Source: Draconibacterium orientale
GTDB lineage: Bacteria; Bacteroidota; Bacteroidia; Bacteroidales; JAADGE01
Assembly: GCA_022729995.1 (NCBI GenBank)
Contig: DZBS01000012.1
Span: forward strand, 1 to 45,480
Length of the DNA stretch: 45,480 nt
Reading direction: 5' to 3'
In this document: in pieces, positions 1 to 7,141 of the stretch
Numbering within the stretch: the stretch's first letter is position 1
Layout: each line of letters begins with the position of its first letter
Notes under the pieces: model-generated
The model's input: only the letters and a program-made list of their open reading frames with translations
What the model was told of the DNA's origin: nothing
Database searches by the model: none
Program-made: the position numbers and the translations under genes

Positions 1-1
1 A

Positions 2-955
2 AATCCAAATCATTTTTCGTTAATAAATCCGGATATTATTTCAGAAATTGGAGATATTCGAGATAAAAATTCTGTAAATCAAATTATAAAAAAATATCAA
101 CCCGAAATTGTCTTTCATCTTGCAGCTCAAGCTTTGGTTCGAAAGTCATATTTTAATCCGATTGAAACTCTGGAAACCAATATTATTGGCACTGCAAATA
201 TTTTTGAAGCTTGCAAAAATCAAAAATCGGTGAAAGCAATTATAAACGTTACAAGCGACAAATGTTACGAAAACCGCGAAACTGAAAAGCCTTATATTGA
301 AACAGATATTCTTGGCGGATTTGATATTTACAGTGCATCAAAAGCATGTTCCGAAATAATTACAAATTCATACAGAAATTCTTTTTTCAATATAGAAAAA
401 TATAAAACCGAGCATAATATTTTAATTGCAACAATGCGAGCCGGAAATGTAATTGGCGGCGGAGATTGGGCCGACGACAGAATTATTCCGGATATTATGA
501 GAAGTATCGAAAAAGGCGAGGAGTTAATTATAAGAAACCCGATGTCAACACGTCCGTGGCAACATGTTTTGGAGCCGCTGGCTGCATATTTATTGATTGG
601 CCAAAAACTGCTCGAGGAAAAAAAAGAATTCGCCAAAGCGTGGAATGTTGCAGATATTAACAACGAAGTTCATTCTGTGAAAGAACTTGTAGATATTATA
701 AAGTTTAAGTGGAATAAATTCAATTTTTCAGAAAGTAAAACCGAAAATTTGCACGAAGCAAAAATGCTTTTATTAGATTCTTCTGCATTAAATAAGCAAA
801 CCGGTTGGGAAAATATTTGGAATTTTAATGAAACAGTTCAAAATACAATTGATTGGTATAAAGAATTTTATGATAACAAAACATTGTTAACCAAATTTCA
901 ATTAAATAAATATATAGACGACGCCAAAAAGCAAAATGCTGTTTGGATAAATTAA
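2..955 (+). CDS. rfbG: CDP-glucose 4,6-dehydratase, 5' end outside window
   Basis: An extended SDR nucleotide-sugar dehydratase that would convert CDP-glucose to CDP-4-keto-6-deoxyglucose in the cytoplasm. The reading frame is open to the left edge (317 codons visible), so the TTG at 134 is internal and not the start. Visible family signatures are FHLAAQALVRKSY (nt 113-151), the TSDKCY segment, the catalytic YSASK (nt 329-343), and the substrate-binding stretch RAGNVIGGGDWADDRIIPD with STRPWQHVLEPL after it, both characteristic of RfbG rather than of dTDP-glucose dehydratases. The Rossmann GxxGxxG is missing because it lies upstream of the window. It heads the visible part of a sugar operon and its stop lies 5 bases before the epimerase start. 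The CDP-specific assignment rests on motif memory, not on a search. Confidence 0.9.
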   Translation, partial: NPNHFSLINPDIISEIGDIRDKNSVNQIIKKYQPEIVFHLAAQALVRKSYFNPIETLETNIIGTANIFEACKNQKSVKAIINVTSDKCYENRETEKPYIETDILGGFDIYSASKACSEIITNSYRNSFFNIEKYKTEHNILIATMRAGNVIGGGDWADDRIIPDIMRSIEKGEELIIRNPMSTRPWQHVLEPLAAYLLIGQKLLEEKKEFAKAWNVADINNEVHSVKELVDIIKFKWNKFNFSESKTENLHEAKMLLLDSSALNKQTGWENIWNFNETVQNTIDWYKEFYDNKTLLTKFQLNKYIDDAKKQNAVWIN

Positions 956-960
956 TTTCT

Positions 961-1509
961 ATGAAATTTACAGAAAGCAAAATACACGGTGTTCTCATTT
1001 TGGAGAATGAAGTTTTTGAAGATAACAGAGGTGCATTTGGACGATTATTTAACGCTGATATTTTTGGCGTAAACGAAACTAAGAATATTAAACAAGTAAA
1101 TCATTCTTTTACGTTGAAAAAGGAAACGTTTAGAGGATTTCATTATCAAAAACCTCCATTTGCCGAAACAAAAATTATTAAGTGTATAAAAGGTTCTGTT
1201 TATGATATTTATATTGATGTAAGAGAAAATTCTCCTACATTTTTGAAATATGAAATCATCGAATTAAACGAAACCGATAAAAAAACCTTGTTACTTCCTG
1301 AGGGCGTTGCACATGGTTTTCAATCAATTACCGATAATGTTGAGATGCTTTATTTGCATACACAATTTTACAATCCGGAATACGAAGGAGCAATAAATTT
1401 TGCCGAACCTTTAATCAATCTAAATTTACCTTTAGATATAAAAGTAATTTCGGAAAAAGACAAAAACATTAAATTTCTGCCTGAAAATTTTAAAGGAATA
1501 TTAATATGA
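961..1509 (+). CDS. dTDP-4-dehydrorhamnose 3,5-epimerase family protein (RmlC-like)
   Basis: A 182-residue cupin of the RmlC family, which epimerises C3 and/or C5 of 4-keto-6-deoxy NDP-sugars. Diagnostic features are the N-terminal DNRGAFGRLF, the RGFHYQKPP segment with the catalytic histidine, and PEGVAHGFQSITDN. Length matches the family. I chose ATG 961 (MKFTES) over the in-frame TTG at 943 because 961 gives the usual N-terminus and avoids overlap with the dehydratase. Next to a CDP-glucose dehydratase rather than rmlA/rmlB, its substrate is more likely a CDP-linked 4-keto sugar than dTDP; this is inference. The gene overlaps the next one by the four bases ATGA at 1506-1509, so the two are translationally coupled. 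Confidence 0.88.
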   Translation: MKFTESKIHGVLILENEVFEDNRGAFGRLFNADIFGVNETKNIKQVNHSFTLKKETFRGFHYQKPPFAETKIIKCIKGSVYDIYIDVRENSPTFLKYEIIELNETDKKTLLLPEGVAHGFQSITDNVEMLYLHTQFYNPEYEGAINFAEPLINLNLPLDIKVISEKDKNIKFLPENFKGILI

Positions 1510-2729
1510 ACTGTCGATTTTGTAATTCCGATAAATTACATGTTTTCATTGATTTAGGAATGTCGCCTCCTTCAAATTCTTTTGTCGATTTTGAAAATTT
1601 GCAAAATTCGGAGTTGCTTTTTCCTTTAAAAATTAATATTTGCGAAGATTGCTTGCTTGTTCAGGCCGAAGAATACAAAAAAAACAATGAAATTTTTGAT
1701 GATAATTATTTGTATTTTTCTTCATATTCAGAAAGTTGGCTAAAACATTCCGAGAATTATGTTGAAATGATTACCCAAAAATTATCGCTTTCAAAAGATT
1801 CGTTTGTAATAGAAATTGCTTCAAACGACGGATATTTACTTCAATATTTCAAACAAAAAAACATTCCGTGTTTGGGAGTTGAACCAACAAAAAATACGGC
1901 TAAAATTGCTCAAGACAAAGGAATTGAAACAATTACCGATTTTTTTGGAGTTGAAATTGCTAAAAAATTATCAACCGAAAACCGAAAAGCCGATTTGATT
2001 TTGGGAAACAATGTTTTGGCACATACTCCGTACATCAACGATTTTGTTGAAGGAATTAAAATTGCCTTAAAACCCGAAGGAATTTGTACTTTTGAATTTC
2101 CGCACATTTTAAATCTTATAAATAAAAACCAGTTCGATACCATTTATCACGAACATTTTTCGTATTTTTCGCTTTACACGGTAACAGAAATTTTTAAAGA
2201 TCATGGTTTAGAAATTTTTGATGTAGAAGAATTAAATACTCACGGCGGCTCTTTGCGAGTTTTCGGAAAACATTCTTCAAATGAAACTAATAAAACCGAA
2301 ACATTTCAAAAAGTTTGGAATGATGAAAAGAATATGAATTTGCATAAATTATCGGGCTATTTGAATTTTGAAGAAAAAGCTTTGAAAGTAAAAAAAGATT
2401 TTATAGAATTTTTGGAAGAAAAATCAAAACAAGGAAGAAAAATTGCTGCTTATGGAGCTGCTGCAAAGGGAAATACACTTTTGAATTTTTCAGAAGTAAA
2501 TAATGAAATTATAAAATTTGTTGTAGATAAATCGCCTTATAAACAAGGAAAATATTTGCCTGGAAGTAAAATTCCTGTTGTTGATGAAAAAATGTTGGAA
2601 ATTGAAAAGCCGGATTATATAATTATTTTTCCTTGGAATTTGGAAGAAGAAATTACAAAACAATTAAGTTACGTGAGAACTTGGAATGCAAAATTTGTAG
2701 TTGCAATTCCAAAATTAAAAATTATTTAG
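1506..2729 (+). CDS. NDP-4-keto-sugar C-methyltransferase (TylCIII/NovU-type)
   Basis: A 407-residue SAM-dependent methyltransferase with the three-part layout of sugar C-methyltransferases. It has an N-terminal zinc-binding domain (C3, C6, C46, C49), a central Rossmann domain with the SAM motif EIASNDG at 103-109, and a C-terminal domain with KIAAYGAAAKGNTLLNF and a second nucleotide-binding-like fold. The YHEHFSYFS segment is the conserved catalytic patch of this family. Known relatives methylate C3 (or C5) of 4-keto-6-deoxy sugars. With the dehydratase and epimerase directly upstream, this implies a branched-chain 6-deoxy sugar. Its start overlaps the epimerase stop. The exact carbon methylated cannot be read from the sequence. 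Confidence 0.87.
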   Translation: MNCRFCNSDKLHVFIDLGMSPPSNSFVDFENLQNSELLFPLKINICEDCLLVQAEEYKKNNEIFDDNYLYFSSYSESWLKHSENYVEMITQKLSLSKDSFVIEIASNDGYLLQYFKQKNIPCLGVEPTKNTAKIAQDKGIETITDFFGVEIAKKLSTENRKADLILGNNVLAHTPYINDFVEGIKIALKPEGICTFEFPHILNLINKNQFDTIYHEHFSYFSLYTVTEIFKDHGLEIFDVEELNTHGGSLRVFGKHSSNETNKTETFQKVWNDEKNMNLHKLSGYLNFEEKALKVKKDFIEFLEEKSKQGRKIAAYGAAAKGNTLLNFSEVNNEIIKFVVDKSPYKQGKYLPGSKIPVVDEKMLEIEKPDYIIIFPWNLEEEITKQLSYVRTWNAKFVVAIPKLKII

Positions 2730-2731
2730 AC

Positions 2732-3223
2732 ATGCCAAATACAATTCAAACAAATGTAAAAATTGGAAAGTTCGCGTCAATTGAAGAATCATCAAGAGGC
2801 AGTATTCTTTCAATAGGAAGTTTTTCTGAAATAGACGATTTTGTAAAAATAAAATTCACCGGCGGAACTGGCCATATTTTTATTGGCGAAAGAGTTTACA
2901 TAAATTCAGGAACCGTATTGTATTCGGGCAACGGAATAAAAATCGGCGATTATGTTTTGATTGGTCCAAATTGTTCAATAGTACCTGTTAATCATGCTTT
3001 TGAAGACAGGAATGTGAAAATTATTAATCAAAGATTTGCTGAGTCTAAAGGCGGAATTGTTATTGAAGACGATGTTTGGATTGGCGCAAATGTTACAATT
3101 TTAGATGGCGCATACATAAGAAACGGTGCTGTAATTGGAGCCAATTCCTTAGTTTCCGGCGAAGTAGAAGAGTTTTCTATAAACGTTGGAACTCCCTTAA
3201 AATGTATCGGATACAGAAAATAA
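2732..3223 (+). CDS. hexapeptide-repeat acyltransferase (LbetaH, sugar O/N-acetyltransferase)
   Basis: A 163-residue left-handed beta-helix acyltransferase that probably acetylates a sugar of the polysaccharide from acetyl-CoA. The hexapeptide pattern (I/V-G-x-x-x-x) is clear from IGKFASI through IGERVYI, IKIGDYVLIGPNCSI and VIEDDVWIGANVTILDGAYIRNGAVIGANSLV. The catalytic histidine is probably the one in PVNHAF. The C-terminal GTPLKCIGYRK resembles the usual NPAKVI tail. ATG 2732 lies two bases after the methyltransferase stop, whereas the longer in-frame extension back to 2633 would overlap that gene. The stop overlaps the next start (TAATG at 3221-3225). The acceptor sugar is unknown. Confidence 0.85.
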   Translation: MPNTIQTNVKIGKFASIEESSRGSILSIGSFSEIDDFVKIKFTGGTGHIFIGERVYINSGTVLYSGNGIKIGDYVLIGPNCSIVPVNHAFEDRNVKIINQRFAESKGGIVIEDDVWIGANVTILDGAYIRNGAVIGANSLVSGEVEEFSINVGTPLKCIGYRK

Positions 3224-4089
3224 TGAACACTGAAATATTTAAAAATAAAACAATCGGAATAATCGGATTAGGCTATATCGGAAAAAATCTTTATGAATAT
3301 TTGCAAAAAAACACTTTCGAATTAAACACAAAAATAGTCACTTTTGATAAAAAAAATTTTAGGTCGGTTATTGATTTTGAGTTTGATTATTTCTTTAATA
3401 CCGCAGGAAACAGCGGCGATTTTCGCGAAAATATTTTTGAAACCGTTGAATCAAATATTGACCTTACGGTTTTTCTTCTTAAAAATATCAAATTAAAAAA
3501 TAAATATATTGCATTGAGTTCCACTCGTTTGTATGGTTTTTCGGAATCGGAAAATGTTTTTTTTGAAGAAGATTTTTATTCAACAAATCAACATTTAAAT
3601 ATTGATTTTATATACGACGGAACTAAAAAATTAGCAGAAAGTATTCTTTTAAATTCAGCCGAAAAATTAAATTATGAAATTGTAATCGTAAGATTATCTA
3701 ATGTTTACGGAATGTTTGACGAATTGAACGATTCAACGTTAATAAAAAAAATTATAAGATTAAAATCTGAAAATTCCGAACTTAAAATAAGAAAAAGTGT
3801 TGCCGACTCAAAAAAAGATTACATTTATATTGATGATGCAATTGAAGGAATAATTCAATGCGCAATGTTTGGCGAAAACAAAGAAATATTCAATATTGCT
3901 TACGGAAAAAGCTTTTCGATAAAAGAAATTTCAGATATTTTAAAACTAAAATTAGCATTTGAAAACGATAATTCAAAACCTGTTTTCAGCAATATATCAA
4001 TAAAAAAATCTATTTCTAAAATTCAATTTAAACCAAAAATCGATTTAAAAACAGGACTTTTAAAAACATTAAATATTGAAACTAAATGA
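3223..4089 (+). CDS. NAD-dependent epimerase/dehydratase family protein, likely NDP-4-keto-sugar reductase
   Basis: A 288-residue extended SDR. The N-terminus shows the dinucleotide-binding GIIGLGYIG. The active site is YDGTK with an upstream SSTRLYG serine region, and the nucleotide-sugar segment RLSNVYG is present. In this operon a 4-keto reductase that completes the C-methylated 6-deoxy sugar is the simplest role, but an epimerase is also possible. ATG 3223 is used because it couples directly to the acyltransferase stop; the in-frame extension back to 3076 lies inside that gene. The stop overlaps the next ATG by four bases (4086-4089). Confidence 0.78.
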   Translation: MNTEIFKNKTIGIIGLGYIGKNLYEYLQKNTFELNTKIVTFDKKNFRSVIDFEFDYFFNTAGNSGDFRENIFETVESNIDLTVFLLKNIKLKNKYIALSSTRLYGFSESENVFFEEDFYSTNQHLNIDFIYDGTKKLAESILLNSAEKLNYEIVIVRLSNVYGMFDELNDSTLIKKIIRLKSENSELKIRKSVADSKKDYIYIDDAIEGIIQCAMFGENKEIFNIAYGKSFSIKEISDILKLKLAFENDNSKPVFSNISIKKSISKIQFKPKIDLKTGLLKTLNIETK

Positions 4090-4817
4090 ATGAAATTGAG
4101 CAATTTAACAAAGAAAAAGAAGAAAGAATAAATTCATATTCCAACGATAAAAACTTCAAAGAAATATCGCAAAAATGGCTTTTGGAAAGTTTTCAAAAAA
4201 AATATGAATATAATTTTAATTGGCTCGGACGACCAATAATTCAGTTTCCGTTTGATATTATTGCAATGCAGGAAATTATTTGGGAAGTGAAACCCGATTT
4301 GATAATTGAAACCGGAATTGCTCACGGCGGTTCAATTATTTTTTCGGCTTCAATGCTCGAAATTATCGGAAAAGGAGAGGTTTTGGGAATTGATATTGAT
4401 ATTAGAAAACACAACCGAACAGAAATTGAAAATCATACTATGTCAAAAAGAATTAGTATGATTGAAAGTTCTTCCGTATCGCCCGAAATTATTGAGAAAG
4501 TTGAAGAATTTGTTTCAGGAAAAGAAAAAATTTTAGTTTTTCTCGATTCAAATCATACTCATGAACACGTTTTGCAGGAATTGAAATTATATTCAAAATT
4601 TGTTTCAAAAGGCAGCTATATTGTTGTTTTTGATACTTTTGTTGAAGATTTACCCGACGAATTTTCAAAAGACCGGCCTTGGGGAAAAGGAAATAATCCT
4701 AAAACCGCAGTTTGGGAATTTTTGAGTGAAAACAAAAACTTTGAAATTGACAAATTCATTGAAAATAAATTGATTATAACATCTGTACCCGACGGATTTC
4801 TTAAAAGAATTAAATAA
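4086..4817 (+). CDS. CmcI/rhamnosyl O-methyltransferase family protein
   Basis: A 243-residue protein of the cephalosporin hydroxylase (CmcI) / rhamnosyl O-methyltransferase family, which are SAM-dependent O-methyltransferases despite the name. The signature is LIIETGIAHGGSIIFSASML followed by GEVLGIDIDIR, with the later LVFLDSNHTHEHVLQEL (putative metal and substrate site) and YIVVFDTF. RPWGKGNNPKTAVWEFL near the C-terminus is also typical. In a polysaccharide operon it probably O-methylates a sugar hydroxyl. It lies between the SDR (4-base overlap) and the glycosyltransferase (2-base gap), so it belongs to the same transcript. Confidence 0.85.
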   Translation: MNEIEQFNKEKEERINSYSNDKNFKEISQKWLLESFQKKYEYNFNWLGRPIIQFPFDIIAMQEIIWEVKPDLIIETGIAHGGSIIFSASMLEIIGKGEVLGIDIDIRKHNRTEIENHTMSKRISMIESSSVSPEIIEKVEEFVSGKEKILVFLDSNHTHEHVLQELKLYSKFVSKGSYIVVFDTFVEDLPDEFSKDRPWGKGNNPKTAVWEFLSENKNFEIDKFIENKLIITSVPDGFLKRIK

Positions 4818-4819
4818 AT

Positions 4820-5695
4820 ATGACTTTCAATGATAAAATTGTAACAGTTGGAATTCCTGTTTACAACGAGGAAAATTTTTTAAAAGAAACACTTTTATCG
4901 GTTATTGGGCAAACTTATAAAAATTTATTAATTGTAGTTTCCGATAATTTCTCGAGCGATAATTCGGCAAAAATTATTGAAGAATTGCAAGTTACCGAAA
5001 ATAGAATTAAACTTATAAAACAATCGGAAAATATCGGTGCAACCGAAAATTTTAAATTTATTGTAGATATATGTGAAACACAGTATTTTATGTGGCTTGG
5101 TGCTCACGATATTATTTCTGAAACATATATTGAAGATTCAGTAAAACTTCTTGAAGAAAAAAAAGATGCTGTTTTGGTTTATCATAAAGCCATTTTTTTT
5201 ACCGATAATATTGAAAATCCGGGAAGTTATAGTTATAGCGAAATTGATACTTCGGGTTTGGGAAAAATTGGCAGATTAAATAAAATTTTCAATAAAACCG
5301 GTTCGTGCACAGCAATTCACGGTGTTTTTAGAACAAAATTCGCAAAACAAATTCCTTTTGTTAAAATGATTGGTCCTGATGCGTTAATGCTTTTTGCAAC
5401 TGCAAGTTACGGTAATATTTTGCAAATAGATAAAGTCGGTTTTTTCAGAAGAGAAACTTATCCGGGCGAAACTGTTAAGCAACGCAGATTAAGATACGAG
5501 AAATTTAAAATGTTTAATCCCGGAAAATTTTCACCGGCAATAAATTTTGCTTTTGAGCATATTAAATTCACTTCAAAAATTCCAAATTTTAATCTTTTTG
5601 CAAAGTTTGTTGTTATTTTAAATATAGTTTTCAGATTTTCTGTTAATTACATTATTTTTGAAATCTTTAAAAGAAAAAAGAAACAGCAAATTTGA
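4820..5695 (+). CDS. family 2 glycosyltransferase
   Basis: A 291-residue GT-A fold inverting glycosyltransferase, cytoplasmic face. The GT2 hallmark VGIPVYNEENFLKETLLSV (residues about 10-28) is followed by QTYKNLLIVVSDNFSSDNS. The DxD-type metal site is less canonical (WLGAHD replaces the usual DDD/DxD), which is seen in some GT2 members that use H-D. The C-terminus is basic and hydrophobic (KFVVILNIVFRFSVNYIIFEIFKRKKK), suggesting peripheral membrane attachment. It probably adds one residue to the lipid-linked repeat unit. Its stop overlaps the TTG start of the flippase. Confidence 0.87.
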   Translation: MTFNDKIVTVGIPVYNEENFLKETLLSVIGQTYKNLLIVVSDNFSSDNSAKIIEELQVTENRIKLIKQSENIGATENFKFIVDICETQYFMWLGAHDIISETYIEDSVKLLEEKKDAVLVYHKAIFFTDNIENPGSYSYSEIDTSGLGKIGRLNKIFNKTGSCTAIHGVFRTKFAKQIPFVKMIGPDALMLFATASYGNILQIDKVGFFRRETYPGETVKQRRLRYEKFKMFNPGKFSPAINFAFEHIKFTSKIPNFNLFAKFVVILNIVFRFSVNYIIFEIFKRKKKQQI

Positions 5696-7137
5696 AAGCC
5701 GGAAATTTCATAACAGGATTGTTGAAAAAAACAGAATTAGGTTTTTATAAAGAACTTAAACACTATTTATCTGCCGAAATAATAATAAAATCGGTCGGTT
5801 TATTAACATTGCCGATTCTTACAAAACTACTTTCTCCCGACGAATTTGGAGTGTTAAAAATTTATGAATCTTTAGTTCTAATATTTATAATAATTGCAAG
5901 TCTCGGGCTACCTTCAGCAATAAAACGCAAATATTACGACTATTCTCCCGATTTTAATTCGTATTCAGGGTCTTCGATAAACCTAATAATTGCTTTTAAT
6001 TTTTTCCTTTTCCCGATAATATTTCTCTTCAAAAAACCGGTTTCGGAATATTTAAATTTTGACGAAAAAATTATTATAATTGCTTGGATTTCATCATTTC
6101 TAATGATTTTTTATAGAATTTACACCGATTATCTTCAAGCTGCAAAAAGGAGTAAAGAATTTACCGTTTTAAAGGTTTCTCAAGGACTTTCATTAGTTTT
6201 CATTTCTCTTCTTTGGATTTATTTACTTACCGATAATCGTTTTTACGGAAAAATTTATGCAGAACTTCTTATAAATGCAATTTTCTTGCTGATATTAATC
6301 CCCAAAATCAGAAGTATTTATTCTTTTTCTTTCGATTTAAAAAAACTTGCCGATGCGTTAAAATTTTCGCTTCCAATGATTCCCGCTTTGTTGTCGGCAT
6401 TGGTTCTCAGCTATTTCGACCAAATAATTATTAACGATTTAAAAGGAAGTTACCAAACCGGATTGTATTCTGTTGCTTATCAAATAGGAATGATTGTTTA
6501 TATGATTCAGCTTAGTTCGGCTGCGGCTTATCAGCCTTATTTTTTCGAAGCTGTTTCCAAAAATAATATTTACGAATTTCAAAATCTCATAAAAAAATAT
6601 ACGAAATTCATTGTTTTTATTTCAATTTCATTAGTGGTTTTTTCGCAAGAAATAGGCAAATTATTTACCGATTCAAAATACTACGAAGGACTTGTTTTAA
6701 TTCCGGTAATTGTGTTTTCATACATTTTATATTATTTCTACACACTTTATGCAAACTATTATGTTTATTATAAAAAAACAGGAATTGCTTCTTTGATAAT
6801 TATTTTTTTAGCAATTTTAAATATTGTTTTAAACTATATTTTTATTCCAAAATTTGGCTATTTTGCTGCCGCATATACAACGCTTTTTGCATATTTTTTG
6901 CAGTTTTTGTTATTGTGGATTTTGGTTTATAAGTTCGTTAAAAACAAAGATTTAATATTAAAAATTGGAATATTTTATACTGATATTTTTTTATTCGTGA
7001 TTTCACTTATATTGTTTTTTGTATTGTATTTTACCGATTTTAATATTGTTATTGAATTGATTTTGAAATTAAGTTTTGTAATTTTATCAGCCTATATTTT
7101 GTTTAAAAACATTCTTTTTACAAATAAAAACATTTGA
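5692..7137 (+). CDS. polysaccharide flippase (Wzx/MATE-like, MOP superfamily)
   Basis: A 481-residue inner-membrane protein with 12 or more hydrophobic segments. The N-terminus reads SAEIIIKSVGLLTLPILTKLLSPDEFGVLKIYE, the usual start of oligosaccharide flippases. It would move undecaprenyl-linked repeat units to the periplasmic face. The start is TTG at 5692, inside a TTGA overlap with the glycosyltransferase stop. No ATG occurs before the first membrane segments, so the unusual start looks real. C-terminal Lys/Asn-rich tail. It is 4 bases upstream of the YfhO gene. Confidence 0.88.
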   Translation: MKAGNFITGLLKKTELGFYKELKHYLSAEIIIKSVGLLTLPILTKLLSPDEFGVLKIYESLVLIFIIIASLGLPSAIKRKYYDYSPDFNSYSGSSINLIIAFNFFLFPIIFLFKKPVSEYLNFDEKIIIIAWISSFLMIFYRIYTDYLQAAKRSKEFTVLKVSQGLSLVFISLLWIYLLTDNRFYGKIYAELLINAIFLLILIPKIRSIYSFSFDLKKLADALKFSLPMIPALLSALVLSYFDQIIINDLKGSYQTGLYSVAYQIGMIVYMIQLSSAAAYQPYFFEAVSKNNIYEFQNLIKKYTKFIVFISISLVVFSQEIGKLFTDSKYYEGLVLIPVIVFSYILYYFYTLYANYYVYYKKTGIASLIIIFLAILNIVLNYIFIPKFGYFAAAYTTLFAYFLQFLLLWILVYKFVKNKDLILKIGIFYTDIFLFVISLILFFVLYFTDFNIVIELILKLSFVILSAYILFKNILFTNKNI

Positions 7138-7141
7138 ATTA

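Noticed and set aside
134-136. TTG as the start of the CDP-glucose dehydratase gene
   Set aside because: The frame is open to the left edge and FHLAAQAL before it is conserved in the family, so the gene begins outside the window.
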